Origin: CAVQBP01 sp963848195
GTDB lineage: Bacteria > Bacteroidota > Ignavibacteria > Ignavibacteriales > Ignavibacteriaceae
DNA length: 64,000 nt
Direction: 5' to 3'
Assembly (NCBI GenBank): GCA_963848195.1
Contig: CAWKCY010000024.1
Coordinates: forward strand, 413,093 to 477,092
Part shown: positions 44,961 to 54,528 of the stretch, piece by piece
Numbering within the stretch: position 1 is the first letter of the stretch
Layout: the number at the start of each line of letters is the position of its first letter
Made by a program: the position numbers and the translations under genes
The notes under the pieces: model-generated
What the model saw: only the letters and a program-made list of their open reading frames with translations
Databases searched by the model: none
Told to the model about the DNA's origin: nothing

Positions 44961-45190
44961 TAGGCATTAATATTAAATATTTTCTCAGACTCCAATATTT
45001 TGGAAGCATAAAGTAAAGCAGCTTTGATATCTTCATTTTCTAATTCAGGGTAATCATCTAAAATTTCACCAGTAGTTAATCCTGCTGCTAAGGCTTTGAT
45101 AATCTGATCGACGCTTATTCTTAATCCCCTAATAGTTGGTTTACCTACCAAAATATTAGAGTTTATTGTAATTCTATCGAGTAAATTCAT
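44960..45190 (-). CDS. DUF433 protein (putative antitoxin)
   Basis: This 76-residue DUF433 domain protein contains the typical R-I-T-I-N-S-N-I-L-V-G-K-P-T-I-R-G-L-R-I-S-V followed by a helix-turn-helix-like part (I-I-K-A-L-A-A-G-L-T-T-G-E-I-L-D-D-Y-P). It is the presumed DNA-binding antitoxin of the DUF5615 protein, with which it overlaps by one base. The pair sits between prpD and the aconitase gene on the same strand, 50 bp after the aconitase stop side. Confidence 0.85.
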   Translation of the reverse strand: MNLLDRITINSNILVGKPTIRGLRISVDQIIKALAAGLTTGEILDDYPELENEDIKAALLYASKILESEKIFNINA

Positions 45191-45240
45191 AATACCTCAC
45201 TCTGTAAATTTTTCCTGAACCATAAAATAAATATAAATAA

Positions 45241-47214
45241 TTACATGGATAAATTTTTCTTTACCCAATCTTCCAATCCTCCGGTAACAATTAATTCTTG
45301 TGCTGCGGTTCCTATTGGATCAAAAGAATAACTCTTATTATCAACTGATATAGAAGAAGTTGTGAAATCTATTGTTGCTGTTATTCCTGTTTTTACTGTA
45401 AGATTTTCTTTACCATATTTATTTCTAAATTCGTTTACTAAATCAGGGCACTCTACTAAAAGGAATCCATTATTCAATGCATTTCTTTTGTAAGTCTCAT
45501 TTAACGAACCTGCTATCAGCAGTTTTATTCCTTTATACTTTAATGAAGTTGCAGCCTGTTCACGTGAAGAGCCGGTTCCGAAATTGAAACCGCCTACTAA
45601 AATATCTCCTGCTTTAACAATATTCTTAAATTCAGGGTCGTAATTTTCCATAACAACATCTGCTTGCTGCCTTGGAGTGAAATCATCAATGTAAGTATAT
45701 TTTCCCGGATAAATTCCATCGGTATTTAAGTTATCCTGGTAACAGAAGATCAATTCTCCTTCAACTGATTCCGGAAACCCTTCAATTATCTTTATTTTTT
45801 GTTTTGCATCATTTCTTTTAATATTTGATTTTATTTCACCGATAATATTAAAGTTTTCATTATCCCATGAATAATCAATTTTACCCGAAACGGCAGATGA
45901 GGCAACAACTGCAGGTGAAGCAAGGTAAGCTTGAGCATTTGGCGAACCCATTCTACCTTTAAAATTTCTATTGGTTGCCGAAATGCCAATTTCTCCATCT
46001 TCCAGGAGACCGGTGCCCAGACCTATGCAGGGACCGCATCCGGGGGGAAGGGGAATTGCTCCGGCATCTAATAATGTAGTCCAATCACCTCTTTTTTCGC
46101 TTTCAGCTTGCACCTCATTTGAAGCAGCGGCAATATAAAATTTAACACCCTCAGCCACTTTTTTACCCCTTATTACTTCAGCAGCTTCCGCAAGATCTTC
46201 AACCCTGCTGTTTACACAGGAAACGAGGTATGCTTTATTAATTTTTATATTCTTATCTTTTATTTCCGAAAGAGGAGTCATTATCTTTACTGTATTTGGT
46301 CCCGAAACTAAAGGCTGAATAGTGGAAAGATCAATTGTAATTTCTTTTGAATAAAATGCATCAGGATCTGCATTAGGAATATTATGTTCTAGTTCTGCTA
46401 TTCTACTTTCATTTATCCTTGGATTAGCACCATTTCCCGTTTTATCAGAATTTACACGTTCCGGACCTCTTTTTTTAATAAACTCAGACCTATTCTTTAA
46501 CCAGTTTATTGTTATACTATCAACCGGAAAAACGCCGGCTAAAGCTCCCCATTCGGTTGTCATATTTGCAATAGTCAATCTTTCATCAATTGAAAGTGAT
46601 TGGATTCCTTCTCCTAAAAATTCTATCGCATGATTTAATACTTCATCTTTATTAAAAAAACCGCATAAGGCTAAAATTACATCTTTACCTTTAACACCTG
46701 TCTTTAATTTACCTGTAAAAATTACTTTTGCAATTGGAGGAACCTGCCACCAGGTTCTGCCTGTAGCCCATATTGCAGCGGCATCTGTTCGAACGATAGG
46801 TGTGCCTAGACAGCCTAAACCTCCATACATATTCGAATGGCTATCGGAAGCCACTACCATAGTGCCCGGCCATGCATATCCTTCTTCACACATTATTTGA
46901 TGTCCAATCCCTCTTCCAGCGGGATAAAAATCGGCTCCCATTGCTTTGGAGAACTCTTCTATTCTTCTATACTTCTGAAGATTTTTTTCACTTTTATCCT
47001 GTACGTTATGATCGAGGGTATGAACAACCTGTAAGGGATTATAAAGTTTAGCGGCGCCGATAGATTTGAATTTAGGTATAACCGCACCTGTATTATCGTG
47101 CGTCATAATATATGCAGGGCGGATAGATAAATAATCACCTGCATGTACTTCATGAGAATCATCAAGACCTACTGCGTATTTTTGGGCTATTTTTTCGATT
47201 AAGGTTTGGCTCAT
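45241..47214 (-). CDS. Aconitate hydratase (Aquifex-type)
   Basis: This 657-residue monomeric aconitase converts citrate to isocitrate through cis-aconitate. The N-terminal part has R-P-A-Y-I-M-T-H-D-N-T and V-V-A-S-D-S-H-S-N-M-Y-G. The [4Fe-4S] ligands are C-V-N-S-R (about residue 331) and G-C-G-P-C-I-G (about 390-396). The swivel domain near 555-570 has G-S-S-R-E-Q-A-A. The size and order fit the shorter Aquifex-type aconitase rather than AcnA (about 890 residues) or AcnB. It lies midway between the citrate lyase and isocitrate dehydrogenase genes. Confidence 0.92.
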   Translation of the reverse strand: MSQTLIEKIAQKYAVGLDDSHEVHAGDYLSIRPAYIMTHDNTGAVIPKFKSIGAAKLYNPLQVVHTLDHNVQDKSEKNLQKYRRIEEFSKAMGADFYPAGRGIGHQIMCEEGYAWPGTMVVASDSHSNMYGGLGCLGTPIVRTDAAAIWATGRTWWQVPPIAKVIFTGKLKTGVKGKDVILALCGFFNKDEVLNHAIEFLGEGIQSLSIDERLTIANMTTEWGALAGVFPVDSITINWLKNRSEFIKKRGPERVNSDKTGNGANPRINESRIAELEHNIPNADPDAFYSKEITIDLSTIQPLVSGPNTVKIMTPLSEIKDKNIKINKAYLVSCVNSRVEDLAEAAEVIRGKKVAEGVKFYIAAASNEVQAESEKRGDWTTLLDAGAIPLPPGCGPCIGLGTGLLEDGEIGISATNRNFKGRMGSPNAQAYLASPAVVASSAVSGKIDYSWDNENFNIIGEIKSNIKRNDAKQKIKIIEGFPESVEGELIFCYQDNLNTDGIYPGKYTYIDDFTPRQQADVVMENYDPEFKNIVKAGDILVGGFNFGTGSSREQAATSLKYKGIKLLIAGSLNETYKRNALNNGFLLVECPDLVNEFRNKYGKENLTVKTGITATIDFTTSSISVDNKSYSFDPIGTAAQELIVTGGLEDWVKKNLSM

Positions 47215-47216
47215 AT

Positions 47217-47260
47217 GGTTAAATTGTTTAATTGCTTAATTGTTTAATTGCTTAATTGTG
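47217..47260. repeat. Low-complexity AATTG/TTAA repeat
   Basis: Alternating TTTAATTG and CTTAATTG units fill the short gap between the four-helix-bundle gene stop and the aconitase start. Similar tracts occur at 40957-40978, 48670-48703 and 54367-54407, next to gene ends. I see no function. Confidence 0.6.
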
Positions 47261-47264
47261 AAAA

Positions 47265-47645
47265 TCAGATTTTTAATTTTTTTTCAGTAAAGAGGATTAA
47301 GCTGTTAATTGATTTTGGAAGCTTAATTAATTCTGAAAATATAAACGAATATTCTTCTTCATTTAACAATTTTCTGATATGAGCTTTTTCATTCCAATCT
47401 AAAGATTCATATAGGGATCCAAAACTATATCTATAAAATTTTATTTTGTCTTTTTTACCGTATCTTCCAAAACCTTCTGCTATATTTGCTGAAATTGAAT
47501 CCACAGCTCTTACAAATTGTTTTCCAATAGTATCTTTCGCAAAATAATCCCATTTCAAGACTATATCCCAAACATGATTGCTCAATTTAAAAGCAATTCT
47601 ATAAGCTTCTATGTCATTTAATTTCAAAAACTTTTTATTTTCCAT
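47265..47645 (-). CDS. Four-helix-bundle protein (S23/IVP family)
   Basis: This 126-residue protein has the family pattern A-Y-R-I-A-F-K-L-S-N-H-V-W, F-A-K-D-T-I-G-K-Q-F-V-R-A-V-D-S-I-S-A-N-I-A-E-G-F-G-R, and Y-R-Y-S-F-G-S-L-Y-E. Homologues were first found encoded inside intervening sequences of 23S rRNA genes, but free copies like this one are common in Bacteroidota; their role is unknown. It lies 30 bp downstream of the HD-domain gene on the same strand. Confidence 0.88.
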   Translation of the reverse strand: MENKKFLKLNDIEAYRIAFKLSNHVWDIVLKWDYFAKDTIGKQFVRAVDSISANIAEGFGRYGKKDKIKFYRYSFGSLYESLDWNEKAHIRKLLNEEEYSFIFSELIKLPKSINSLILFTEKKLKI

Positions 47646-47675
47646 ATCCCTTCTTTTTTAATAACAATTAAGCAA

Positions 47676-48209
47676 TTATGCTTTAAATGGTTCAAAGCTT
47701 ACAAAATCTGCATGATGAACAATAATTGCTTCAATACTTCTTTTTGCTAGATCTCCTTCTTTTGCATGGTAGGCGATTATATGAAGAACTTCCGGCGGCA
47801 GGTTAAATCTATCTGCAATTGCAACACCGCTGAAAGGGTGCCGTAATAATTTTCCTGCTTTGCTTGTGGTTAATTGACCATCAATTTTATCGTATTCGAT
47901 TAACTTTCCAACATCAATTAATATTGCACCTGCAATAAGGATATCCATATCAATTTTTATTTCATCGCCGAAATTTTCTTTCATCCTTTTTGCTATATCG
48001 ACAGAGAGCTGTACGGCAGTACGTTTATGAGTCATGAAGGGAATTTTGCAGTTTTCAATGAGTAGAGAAAATGGGATAGTTTTAAGATCTTCAATTGATA
48101 ATACGCTGTTTTCAATCGCATAAATCCAGCAGTTTAAGACTTTATCGTGAAGTTCTTCATTTTTTATCAAATTAATTTCTGGCCATATTTTGAGAACTTT
48201 ATCTTTCAT
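47676..48209 (-). CDS. HD-fold protein with altered metal site
   Basis: This 177-residue protein has the helical HD fold: a first His in T-H-K-R-T-A, a central A-G-A-I-L-I-D-V-G-K-L-I-E-Y, then R-H-P-F-S-G-V, A-Y-H-A-K-E-G-D and V-H-H-A-D-F. In standard members the central motif is H-D-x-G-K; here Ile replaces the His while the Asp stays. The other metal ligands are kept. Activity against nucleotides is therefore uncertain. It lies between isocitrate dehydrogenase and the four-helix-bundle gene. The 487-bp gap upstream holds a minisatellite and no gene. Confidence 0.75.
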   Translation of the reverse strand: MKDKVLKIWPEINLIKNEELHDKVLNCWIYAIENSVLSIEDLKTIPFSLLIENCKIPFMTHKRTAVQLSVDIAKRMKENFGDEIKIDMDILIAGAILIDVGKLIEYDKIDGQLTTSKAGKLLRHPFSGVAIADRFNLPPEVLHIIAYHAKEGDLAKRSIEAIIVHHADFVSFEPFKA

Positions 48210-48235
48210 AAGTTTTCTTCCTACGTAGTTTATTG

Positions 48236-48487
48236 AACTCCTACGGAGTTCAGGTATTTGGGTTTTACCGATATCTACAAATATTCAACTCCTACGGAGT
48301 TGTTTAGATACCTTCAAATATTCAACCCCTACGGAGTTATTTGGATATTCACAAATATTGAACTCCTACTGAGTCGTTTAGATACCTTCAAATATCCAAC
48401 CCCTGTGGAGTTTTTTAGATATCTACAAATTTTGAATTCCTAATGGAATTGTTAAGATGCCTACAAATATTCAACTGCTAGGGAGTT
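48236..48487. repeat. 37-bp tandem minisatellite with palindromic core
   Basis: The core AACTCCTACGGAGTT and its variants recur at 48236, 48287, 48324, 48361, 48398, 48435 and 48473. Apart from the first step of 51 bp, the spacing is 37 or 38 bp throughout. The spacer (about GTTTAGATACCTTCAAATAT) is repeated too, so this is a tandem repeat and not a CRISPR array. In each copy the core arms are complementary, so changes in one arm are sometimes matched in the other (TTCCTAATGGAA). The rest of the gap (48488-48695) has no gene. Confidence 0.9.
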
Positions 48488-48695
48488 GTTTAGTATTTAT
48501 GTCTTCGTTCCGGAGGTGTAATATATTTGTAGAAAAACAAAAATAAGAACATGCCAAAACATGGTGGGAGTTCAATATTTTTTCTTTTTTTATGTTTTTG
48601 CCAGACATTTTATTTCGTTCCGTTCAGAATGACAATTTTAGTGTAAGTTCAGTAAATATTTTATTAAACAATTTAGCAGTTAAACAATTAAGCAA

Positions 48696-49877
48696 TTAAA
48701 CAATATTTTTAATTATCTCTTCAGTCATCTCCTGCGTAGTGCACGCACCATGTTTAAATACATCGGGACCACCTTTTAGTTTCAGCATGTCATATGTTTT
48801 AACTTTGCCATCTTCTATAACTTTTGCAATAGCTTTCCTAATCTTATCAGCTTTTTCATTTTCATTTAGATGGTCAAGCATCATACAAGCACTTAGAATC
48901 ATAGCTATTGGATTTACGATAGGAGGATTTAATTCCTGGTATTTAGGTGCCGAACCATGAGTAGGTTCAAATAGGGCCACATCCTTCCCTATATTTGCAC
49001 TGCATGCAAATCCTAGACCGCCTACTAAACCGGCAAAGCCGTCACTGATAATATCTCCAAACATGTTTTCTGCAACTAATACCCCGTATATTTCAGGATT
49101 TTTAGTAAGCCACATCATCTGTGCGTCAATATTTGTATCCCATAATTGGATTTCAGGGTAGTCCTTTGCAATTAATTTAGCTTCGTTAAACATCATACCT
49201 GAAGTTTCTCTAAGAACATTAGGCTTTTCGCAAACGGTTACATTAGAATATCCAAACTTCTTTGCGTAATCAAAGGCTTCCTTAATAATTCTTCTGCATG
49301 CGTTCCTTGAAACTATTCGGGAGGAGATAGCCAGATCTTCACTTACTATATTTTTAAATGCTTTCATTTTAGGGTGAGTTTCAAAAGCGTCTCTAACATT
49401 TTTAGGCGGGTTAGTCCATTCGACACCTGAATATAAACCTTCAGTATTCTGCCTAAATATAACGGCATTTACAATAGGCTCTTCAAAACCTCCATTTTTT
49501 CTTCTGATAAAATTTAAAGGATTTCCCTTAAAAGACTGACATGGTCTGATACAAATATCAAGATTGAAATGCTGTCTCAATCCAACAATTGGGCTAAAAT
49601 ATACATACCCTTTGTCTTTTAAATCAGGATTGAGTTCTTTAGCTGCAGCATCTTTAGGTTTGCTAGTTATAGCGCCGAACAATCCTATTTTATTTTCTTC
49701 TAGAAGATCTATGGTTCTTTGAGGAAGTGCGTTTCCCTCTTTACACCAAAAATCCCATCCAATATCTCCATGAATGTAATCGGCTTCAAAGTTAACATCA
49801 TTTAAAACTTTGATAGCTTCGGGCAAAACAGTTTTTCCAATTCCGTCACCAGGGAGAGCTACGATTTTCCGTTTCAT
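48696..49877 (-). CDS. NAD-type isocitrate (or isopropylmalate-like) dehydrogenase
   Basis: This 393-residue beta-decarboxylating dehydrogenase has L-P-G-D-G-I-G at the N-terminus, the substrate loop F-R-Q-N-T-E-G-L-Y-S-G, the metal/substrate block N-M-F-G-D-I-I-S-D, and the nucleotide loop E-P-T-H-G-S-A-P-K-Y. Isocitrate, homoisocitrate and isopropylmalate dehydrogenases share this fold. The aconitase and citrate lyase genes downstream point to isocitrate, giving 2-oxoglutarate and CO2. It is the first gene of the minus-strand citrate block, with a 256-bp gap to the divergent hybrid kinase. Confidence 0.85.
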   Translation of the reverse strand: MKRKIVALPGDGIGKTVLPEAIKVLNDVNFEADYIHGDIGWDFWCKEGNALPQRTIDLLEENKIGLFGAITSKPKDAAAKELNPDLKDKGYVYFSPIVGLRQHFNLDICIRPCQSFKGNPLNFIRRKNGGFEEPIVNAVIFRQNTEGLYSGVEWTNPPKNVRDAFETHPKMKAFKNIVSEDLAISSRIVSRNACRRIIKEAFDYAKKFGYSNVTVCEKPNVLRETSGMMFNEAKLIAKDYPEIQLWDTNIDAQMMWLTKNPEIYGVLVAENMFGDIISDGFAGLVGGLGFACSANIGKDVALFEPTHGSAPKYQELNPPIVNPIAMILSACMMLDHLNENEKADKIRKAIAKVIEDGKVKTYDMLKLKGGPDVFKHGACTTQEMTEEIIKNIV

Positions 49878-50133
49878 AATTTTATATATCCCCTTAAAGG
49901 TTAATAATTTCTTACCAAAAATTAGAGAATAATATTCAAGTTGGCAAGAATAATAAAATAGGATAAAAAAAATTGGGTTTATTTATTATTAAAATTTATA
50001 TTTTATACGATATTTTACAGTATATTTATCTATCCTATAAAATCTTTATATTATAAATTTTGGCTCTATTTTTGATGCTTTAATCATCAGGTTGAATCTA
50101 AAGTATTAAATATAATCACTGTTATTATAGATT

Positions 50134-53100
50134 TTGAAAAAGAAAGTTAATTCAGATATCAAATTAGATCCTGAAAAGGTACTGGAATTTCAATCATTCC
50201 TTAAAAAATTATTAACTGAAAATAATATTCCTAAAAAGTTTTCCAATTACTTCTCTAATATATTTGAACTAATCGAGAAACTAGACTCAGAAAAACGTGA
50301 AATTAAAACTGATTTGGAAAATAGTAAAAGGATATTAGAGAAAATCTGGGAAAAATCAATTGACGGAATGAGGTTAACTACAAGTAACGGCATTGTATAC
50401 ATGTGCAATAATGCTTATGCTGACCTTGTATGTAAAAGTAAAGCAGAAATTGAGGGGGAGCAGCTTTCTTCCGTATATGAAGAAATTAACCGTGAGCATG
50501 TTCAATCCAGCTATATTATTAATTTCCGAGACTCAAATATAAAAACTCAATACACTTCGTCAGCCAAATTATGGAATGGCAAGACAATAAATATCAGAAT
50601 GATTAACTCATTTATTGATAATATAAACGGGGAAAAGATGGTATTGAGCATATTCAGAGATGAGACAGAACAGATAAAGAATAATTCATTACTGGAAAAG
50701 AAAGACCGTTTACTTTTTGGAATAGCAGAAGCAACAAAAAATTTAATATCATCCATGGATATAAAAGAAAGTTTTACTTCTGCTCTGGAAATATTAGGTA
50801 AGTCTGTAGAAGTTGACAGGGTATACATATATAAACATAAAGTTAAACCGGATACAGAAGAAATGTATATGAGCCTGCTTTATGAGTGGGTAAATAAGGA
50901 ATCATATTCGCAAATTCAAAATGAAGCTTTACAGAGCCTATCTTATTCAAGATTTGAAACATTAAATTTTTATGAGAGTTTTTCAAGCGGAAATTCATTA
51001 AAATACATAATAAGTAAACTGTCCGTAGATATTAAAAAAGTTTTTATTGATGTTAACATCAAATCGATAATTCTGGTTCCAATAATGGTTGATGAAAAAT
51101 ATTGGGGGTTTATCGGATTTGATGAATGCCAATACGAGAGATGGTGGGAAAGTGATGAAGAATCATTATTAAGAACCATGGCATCCAGTTTCGGCGCGGC
51201 TATAAAGCTAAACAGTGCACTTGATGAGCTGGTAAAGAATAATGCTGAGTTGAATTATGCAGTTGATAAAGCACAAACTGCTGTAAAAGCAAAAGCAGAA
51301 TTTTTAGCATTAATGAGCCATGAAATAAGAACACCGATGAACGGTGTAATAGGAATGACAGGCTTGCTTTTGGATACGAATTTATCGGTAGATCAGAAAG
51401 AATATGTTGAAACAATCAGACTTAGCGGAGATCAACTTTTAGTTGTTATAAACGATATTCTTGATTTTTCAAAAATTGAATCAGCAAAGCTTGATCTTGA
51501 AAATCAGCCCTTTGATTTAAGGGACTGTATTGAGGATTCTCTGGATTTGTTAGCAACTAAAGCTGCAGAGAAAGGGCTTGATTTAGTATACCTAATTGAA
51601 AATAATACGCCTATTGTAATTAACGGGGATGTGACACGATTAAGACAAATCCTAACTAATCTAATTAGTAATGCAATAAAATTTACTGACGAAGGGGAAG
51701 TCTTTGTAAAAGCCTCTGCAAAGGATCTTGATGATAAAATATGTGAGATTTCCTTTTCCGTTAAAGATTCCGGAATTGGAATACCTGATGAAAAGATGGA
51801 TAGATTGTTTAAATCTTTCAGCCAGGTTGATGCTTCAACAAGCCGCAATTATGGAGGAACAGGTTTAGGTTTGGCAATTAGTAAGAGGCTTACAGATATG
51901 ATGAACGGAGAAATGTGGGTTGAAAGCAAACCGGGTAAAGGTTCAACTTTCTATTTCAAAATAAAGGCCGAACAGGTGCCGCCGCAGTCAAAAATATATA
52001 TAAAGGCAAAGACTCCGCTAATAAAAGGGAAAAGAGTATTAATAGTTGACGATAATAAAACAAATATTAAAATATTGACTGCACAGGTAGAACAGTGGGG
52101 TATGGAATTTAAGGCTGCAGCAACTCCATCTGAAGCATTAAGTATCGTTTCGGAAAGTGATAAATTTGATGCTGCCATTCTTGATTTTTATATGCCAGAA
52201 ATGAATGGGGTAAAATTAGCCGAAAAAATAAGTAAACTGGAAAAAGGGAAAGATATTCCTTTTATTATCCTATCCTCAATAGGTAAAAAGGATGTTATCC
52301 TTGAAAATACAAAAATGAACATTTCGGTAATCACCAAACCCGTCAGGCACCACCAGCTTTATGATCATTTAATCTCTAATTTTAAGACTATTAGAAGAGC
52401 TAAATTAAAAGAGCGTATAACCGGTGAAGAACTTATACTGGCAAAAAATTACAAGTTAAAAATATTACTTGCCGAAGATAATACAATAAATCAGAAGGTT
52501 GCTTTAAGAATTTTTGAAAAGTTAGGCTATAGAATTGATGTGGTGGCAAATGGATATGAAGTTCTTAATGCAATTAGGAATATAAATTATGACATTATAT
52601 TTATGGATTTATTTATGCCGGAAATGGATGGATTTACAACTACAAAGAATATACATGAGGAATTTCCGGAGAATAAAAGGCCTGTTATAGTTGCTATGAC
52701 AGCAAATGCTTTTTACGAAGATAAAAGCGAATGCTTATCAAAGGGAATGGATGATTATATAGCTAAACCGCTAAAATTAGAAGAAATATATACAGTGGTT
52801 TCCGATTGGGCAAAGAAGATAAACAGAAAGAAGGAAGATATCATAGAACAGCTAAAGAAGGAGAAACGACCTTCGCAAATAATTGATGAATCAAAAATCA
52901 CTTTTATAAATGACATACAGACAGCACAGGATGTCAATTTTTTTATAGAACTCTTGGATATCTATATTTCCGATATGCCTAAAGTTATAGGGAAAATAAA
53001 GTCGGCAGTGGATGAAAAAGATTTTTACAAGTTAAGATTTTATGCGCATAAATTAAAAGGGAATAGTCTTACTCTAGGAATCGATTTTTTTGTTAAAATA

Positions 53101-53238
53101 AGTTCTCAATTAGAGAACGCGGGAAAAGAAAACAGAATTGATGAAACAACAATTCAATTATGCGATGCACTTATTTTTGATTTTGGAAAAATAATTAAGG
53201 AGCTTGAATTTATTAGAGCAAAGTACAGCAACATGTAG
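50134..53238 (+). CDS. Hybrid sensor histidine kinase with two receivers and HPt
   Basis: This 1034-residue protein has no transmembrane helix and is probably cytoplasmic. In order it has: an N-terminal coiled coil (about 10-75), PAS (about 75-185), GAF (about 195-362), HisKA with H396 (S-H-E-I-R-T-P-M-N-G), HATPase (about 500-612, N-L-I-S-N-A-I-K-F-T and G-G-T-G-L-G-L-A), receiver 1 (D684 in D-F-Y-M-P-E-M), receiver 2 (D825 in M-D-L-F-M-P-E-M-D-G), and HPt (H972 in A-H-K-L-K-G-N-S). The layout is that of BarA-type phosphorelay kinases. No response regulator lies next to it. The start is a TTG with no ribosome site, so the N-terminus is a little uncertain. Confidence 0.93.
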   Translation: MKKKVNSDIKLDPEKVLEFQSFLKKLLTENNIPKKFSNYFSNIFELIEKLDSEKREIKTDLENSKRILEKIWEKSIDGMRLTTSNGIVYMCNNAYADLVCKSKAEIEGEQLSSVYEEINREHVQSSYIINFRDSNIKTQYTSSAKLWNGKTINIRMINSFIDNINGEKMVLSIFRDETEQIKNNSLLEKKDRLLFGIAEATKNLISSMDIKESFTSALEILGKSVEVDRVYIYKHKVKPDTEEMYMSLLYEWVNKESYSQIQNEALQSLSYSRFETLNFYESFSSGNSLKYIISKLSVDIKKVFIDVNIKSIILVPIMVDEKYWGFIGFDECQYERWWESDEESLLRTMASSFGAAIKLNSALDELVKNNAELNYAVDKAQTAVKAKAEFLALMSHEIRTPMNGVIGMTGLLLDTNLSVDQKEYVETIRLSGDQLLVVINDILDFSKIESAKLDLENQPFDLRDCIEDSLDLLATKAAEKGLDLVYLIENNTPIVINGDVTRLRQILTNLISNAIKFTDEGEVFVKASAKDLDDKICEISFSVKDSGIGIPDEKMDRLFKSFSQVDASTSRNYGGTGLGLAISKRLTDMMNGEMWVESKPGKGSTFYFKIKAEQVPPQSKIYIKAKTPLIKGKRVLIVDDNKTNIKILTAQVEQWGMEFKAAATPSEALSIVSESDKFDAAILDFYMPEMNGVKLAEKISKLEKGKDIPFIILSSIGKKDVILENTKMNISVITKPVRHHQLYDHLISNFKTIRRAKLKERITGEELILAKNYKLKILLAEDNTINQKVALRIFEKLGYRIDVVANGYEVLNAIRNINYDIIFMDLFMPEMDGFTTTKNIHEEFPENKRPVIVAMTANAFYEDKSECLSKGMDDYIAKPLKLEEIYTVVSDWAKKINRKKEDIIEQLKKEKRPSQIIDESKITFINDIQTAQDVNFFIELLDIYISDMPKVIGKIKSAVDEKDFYKLRFYAHKLKGNSLTLGIDFFVKISSQLENAGKENRIDETTIQLCDALIFDFGKIIKELEFIRAKYSNM

Positions 53239-53386
53239 GTGCAAAGTTTTATAGTGCAAGGGGCATCGGGCAAAGAGCAGGGCTTAAGGAAAGAGGAAAA
53301 TAGGGGTCTCTGAAGAGCAATTTCGATGACAAATACAAAAATTTCCTTATTTTATCATTCCGGAAATTATAATTTTATAAGAATAG

Positions 53387-54364
53387 ATGAAGAAAAGAGC
53401 CCCATATAACCGCACAATAGAACTTAATGAAAAGGAAATTGAAAAATATAAGAAAAAATTAATTAGACTCAATAGTTCAGTTTCCGTTAATGAAATTGAA
53501 AATAAAATAATTAATCAGGATATATTTGAAGTCCTTTCTCTTCTTCCGGATAGTTTCATAGACCTTCTTTTTATTGATCCTCCTTATAATTTAAATAAAA
53601 AATTCAGCAGTACTTCATTTAAATCAATGAAGAACGAAGATTATGAAATATGGATGGATTCATGGCTTGGGAAAATGGTAACGCTTCTGAAACCAGATGC
53701 TTCAATTTATATTTGCGGTGACTGGAATTCTTCCGCTGCAATTTTTAATTCAGCAAATAAATATTTTAAGGTTCAAAACCGGATAACATGGGAAAGGGAA
53801 AAGGGAAGGGGGGCTAAAGTTAACTGGAAGAATTGTTCCGAAGATATATGGTTTTGTTCAATGTCTAACAAATATAAGTTTAATGTTGAAGATGTAAAGC
53901 TGAAACGAAAGGTAATGGCGCCTTATAAAACTGAATCGGGGAAACCGAAAGATTGGAACAATGATGGTGATGAGAATTATAGAATAACATATCCATCAAA
54001 TATATGGACTGATATCACCGTTCCATTCTGGTCTATGCCTGAAAATACTGATCATCCAACGCAAAAGCCTGAAAAATTATTAGCTAAAATAATCCTTGCA
54101 AGTTCAAACGAGGATGATTTTATATTTGATCCATTTCTTGGTTCAGGAACAACTGCCGTAGTTGCTAAGAAATTGGGTAGAAAATATTCCGGTATTGAAA
54201 TAGATGAGAACTTCTGCTGTATTGCTGAAAAGAGACTGGATGAAGCTGATGGAGATAAATCAATTCAAGGATTTCATGACGGGGTTTTTTGGGAAAGGAA
54301 CACATTTAGTAATCAAAGAAAAGTTAAGAATTCCCGGGGCGATTTTAATTTATTTGAAGAGTAA
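53387..54364 (+). CDS. Solitary DNA methyltransferase (beta-type amino-MTase)
   Basis: This 325-residue adenine-N6 or cytosine-N4 methyltransferase has the catalytic D-P-P-Y at residues 64-67 ahead of the AdoMet-binding motif D-P-F-L-G-S-G-T-T (248-256), with H-P-T-Q-K-P-E-K-L between them. That motif order is the beta class. The target domain lies between the motifs and its recognition site cannot be read. No restriction endonuclease gene flanks it, so it is solitary, or its partner is elsewhere. The start is fixed at the first ATG after the stop-rich gap behind the kinase. Confidence 0.9.
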   Translation: MKKRAPYNRTIELNEKEIEKYKKKLIRLNSSVSVNEIENKIINQDIFEVLSLLPDSFIDLLFIDPPYNLNKKFSSTSFKSMKNEDYEIWMDSWLGKMVTLLKPDASIYICGDWNSSAAIFNSANKYFKVQNRITWEREKGRGAKVNWKNCSEDIWFCSMSNKYKFNVEDVKLKRKVMAPYKTESGKPKDWNNDGDENYRITYPSNIWTDITVPFWSMPENTDHPTQKPEKLLAKIILASSNEDDFIFDPFLGSGTTAVVAKKLGRKYSGIEIDENFCCIAEKRLDEADGDKSIQGFHDGVFWERNTFSNQRKVKNSRGDFNLFEE

Positions 54365-54468
54365 TACTTATTGTTTAATTGTTAAATTGCTTAATTGTTA
54401 AATTGTTATGTCTTTAACAATATAACAAGCTTTGCCAATTTAGAGGTTAGCAAATGTTTTTAGAAAAC

Positions 54469-54496
54469 TTGAAGTTAAATTGAAAATTTGTAATCT
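54469..54496 (+). promoter_or_regulatory. Predicted promoter of the SRP RNA gene
   Basis: A -35-like TTGAAG (54469-54474) and a -10-like TAATCT (54491-54496) are separated by 16 bp, placing a start near 54503, about 26 bases before the paired part of the SRP RNA. Consensus match only. Confidence 0.4.
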
Positions 54497-54528
54497 TTAC
54501 ATCCCCGAAATGAAATAATAAGAGATTT

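Noticed and set aside
48258..48443. 61-codon plus-strand frame
   Set aside because: It lies wholly inside the 37-bp minisatellite and its residues only echo the repeat, so it is not a gene.
48236..48487. CRISPR array
   Set aside because: The spacers are as conserved as the cores and no cas gene is present, so it is a tandem repeat.
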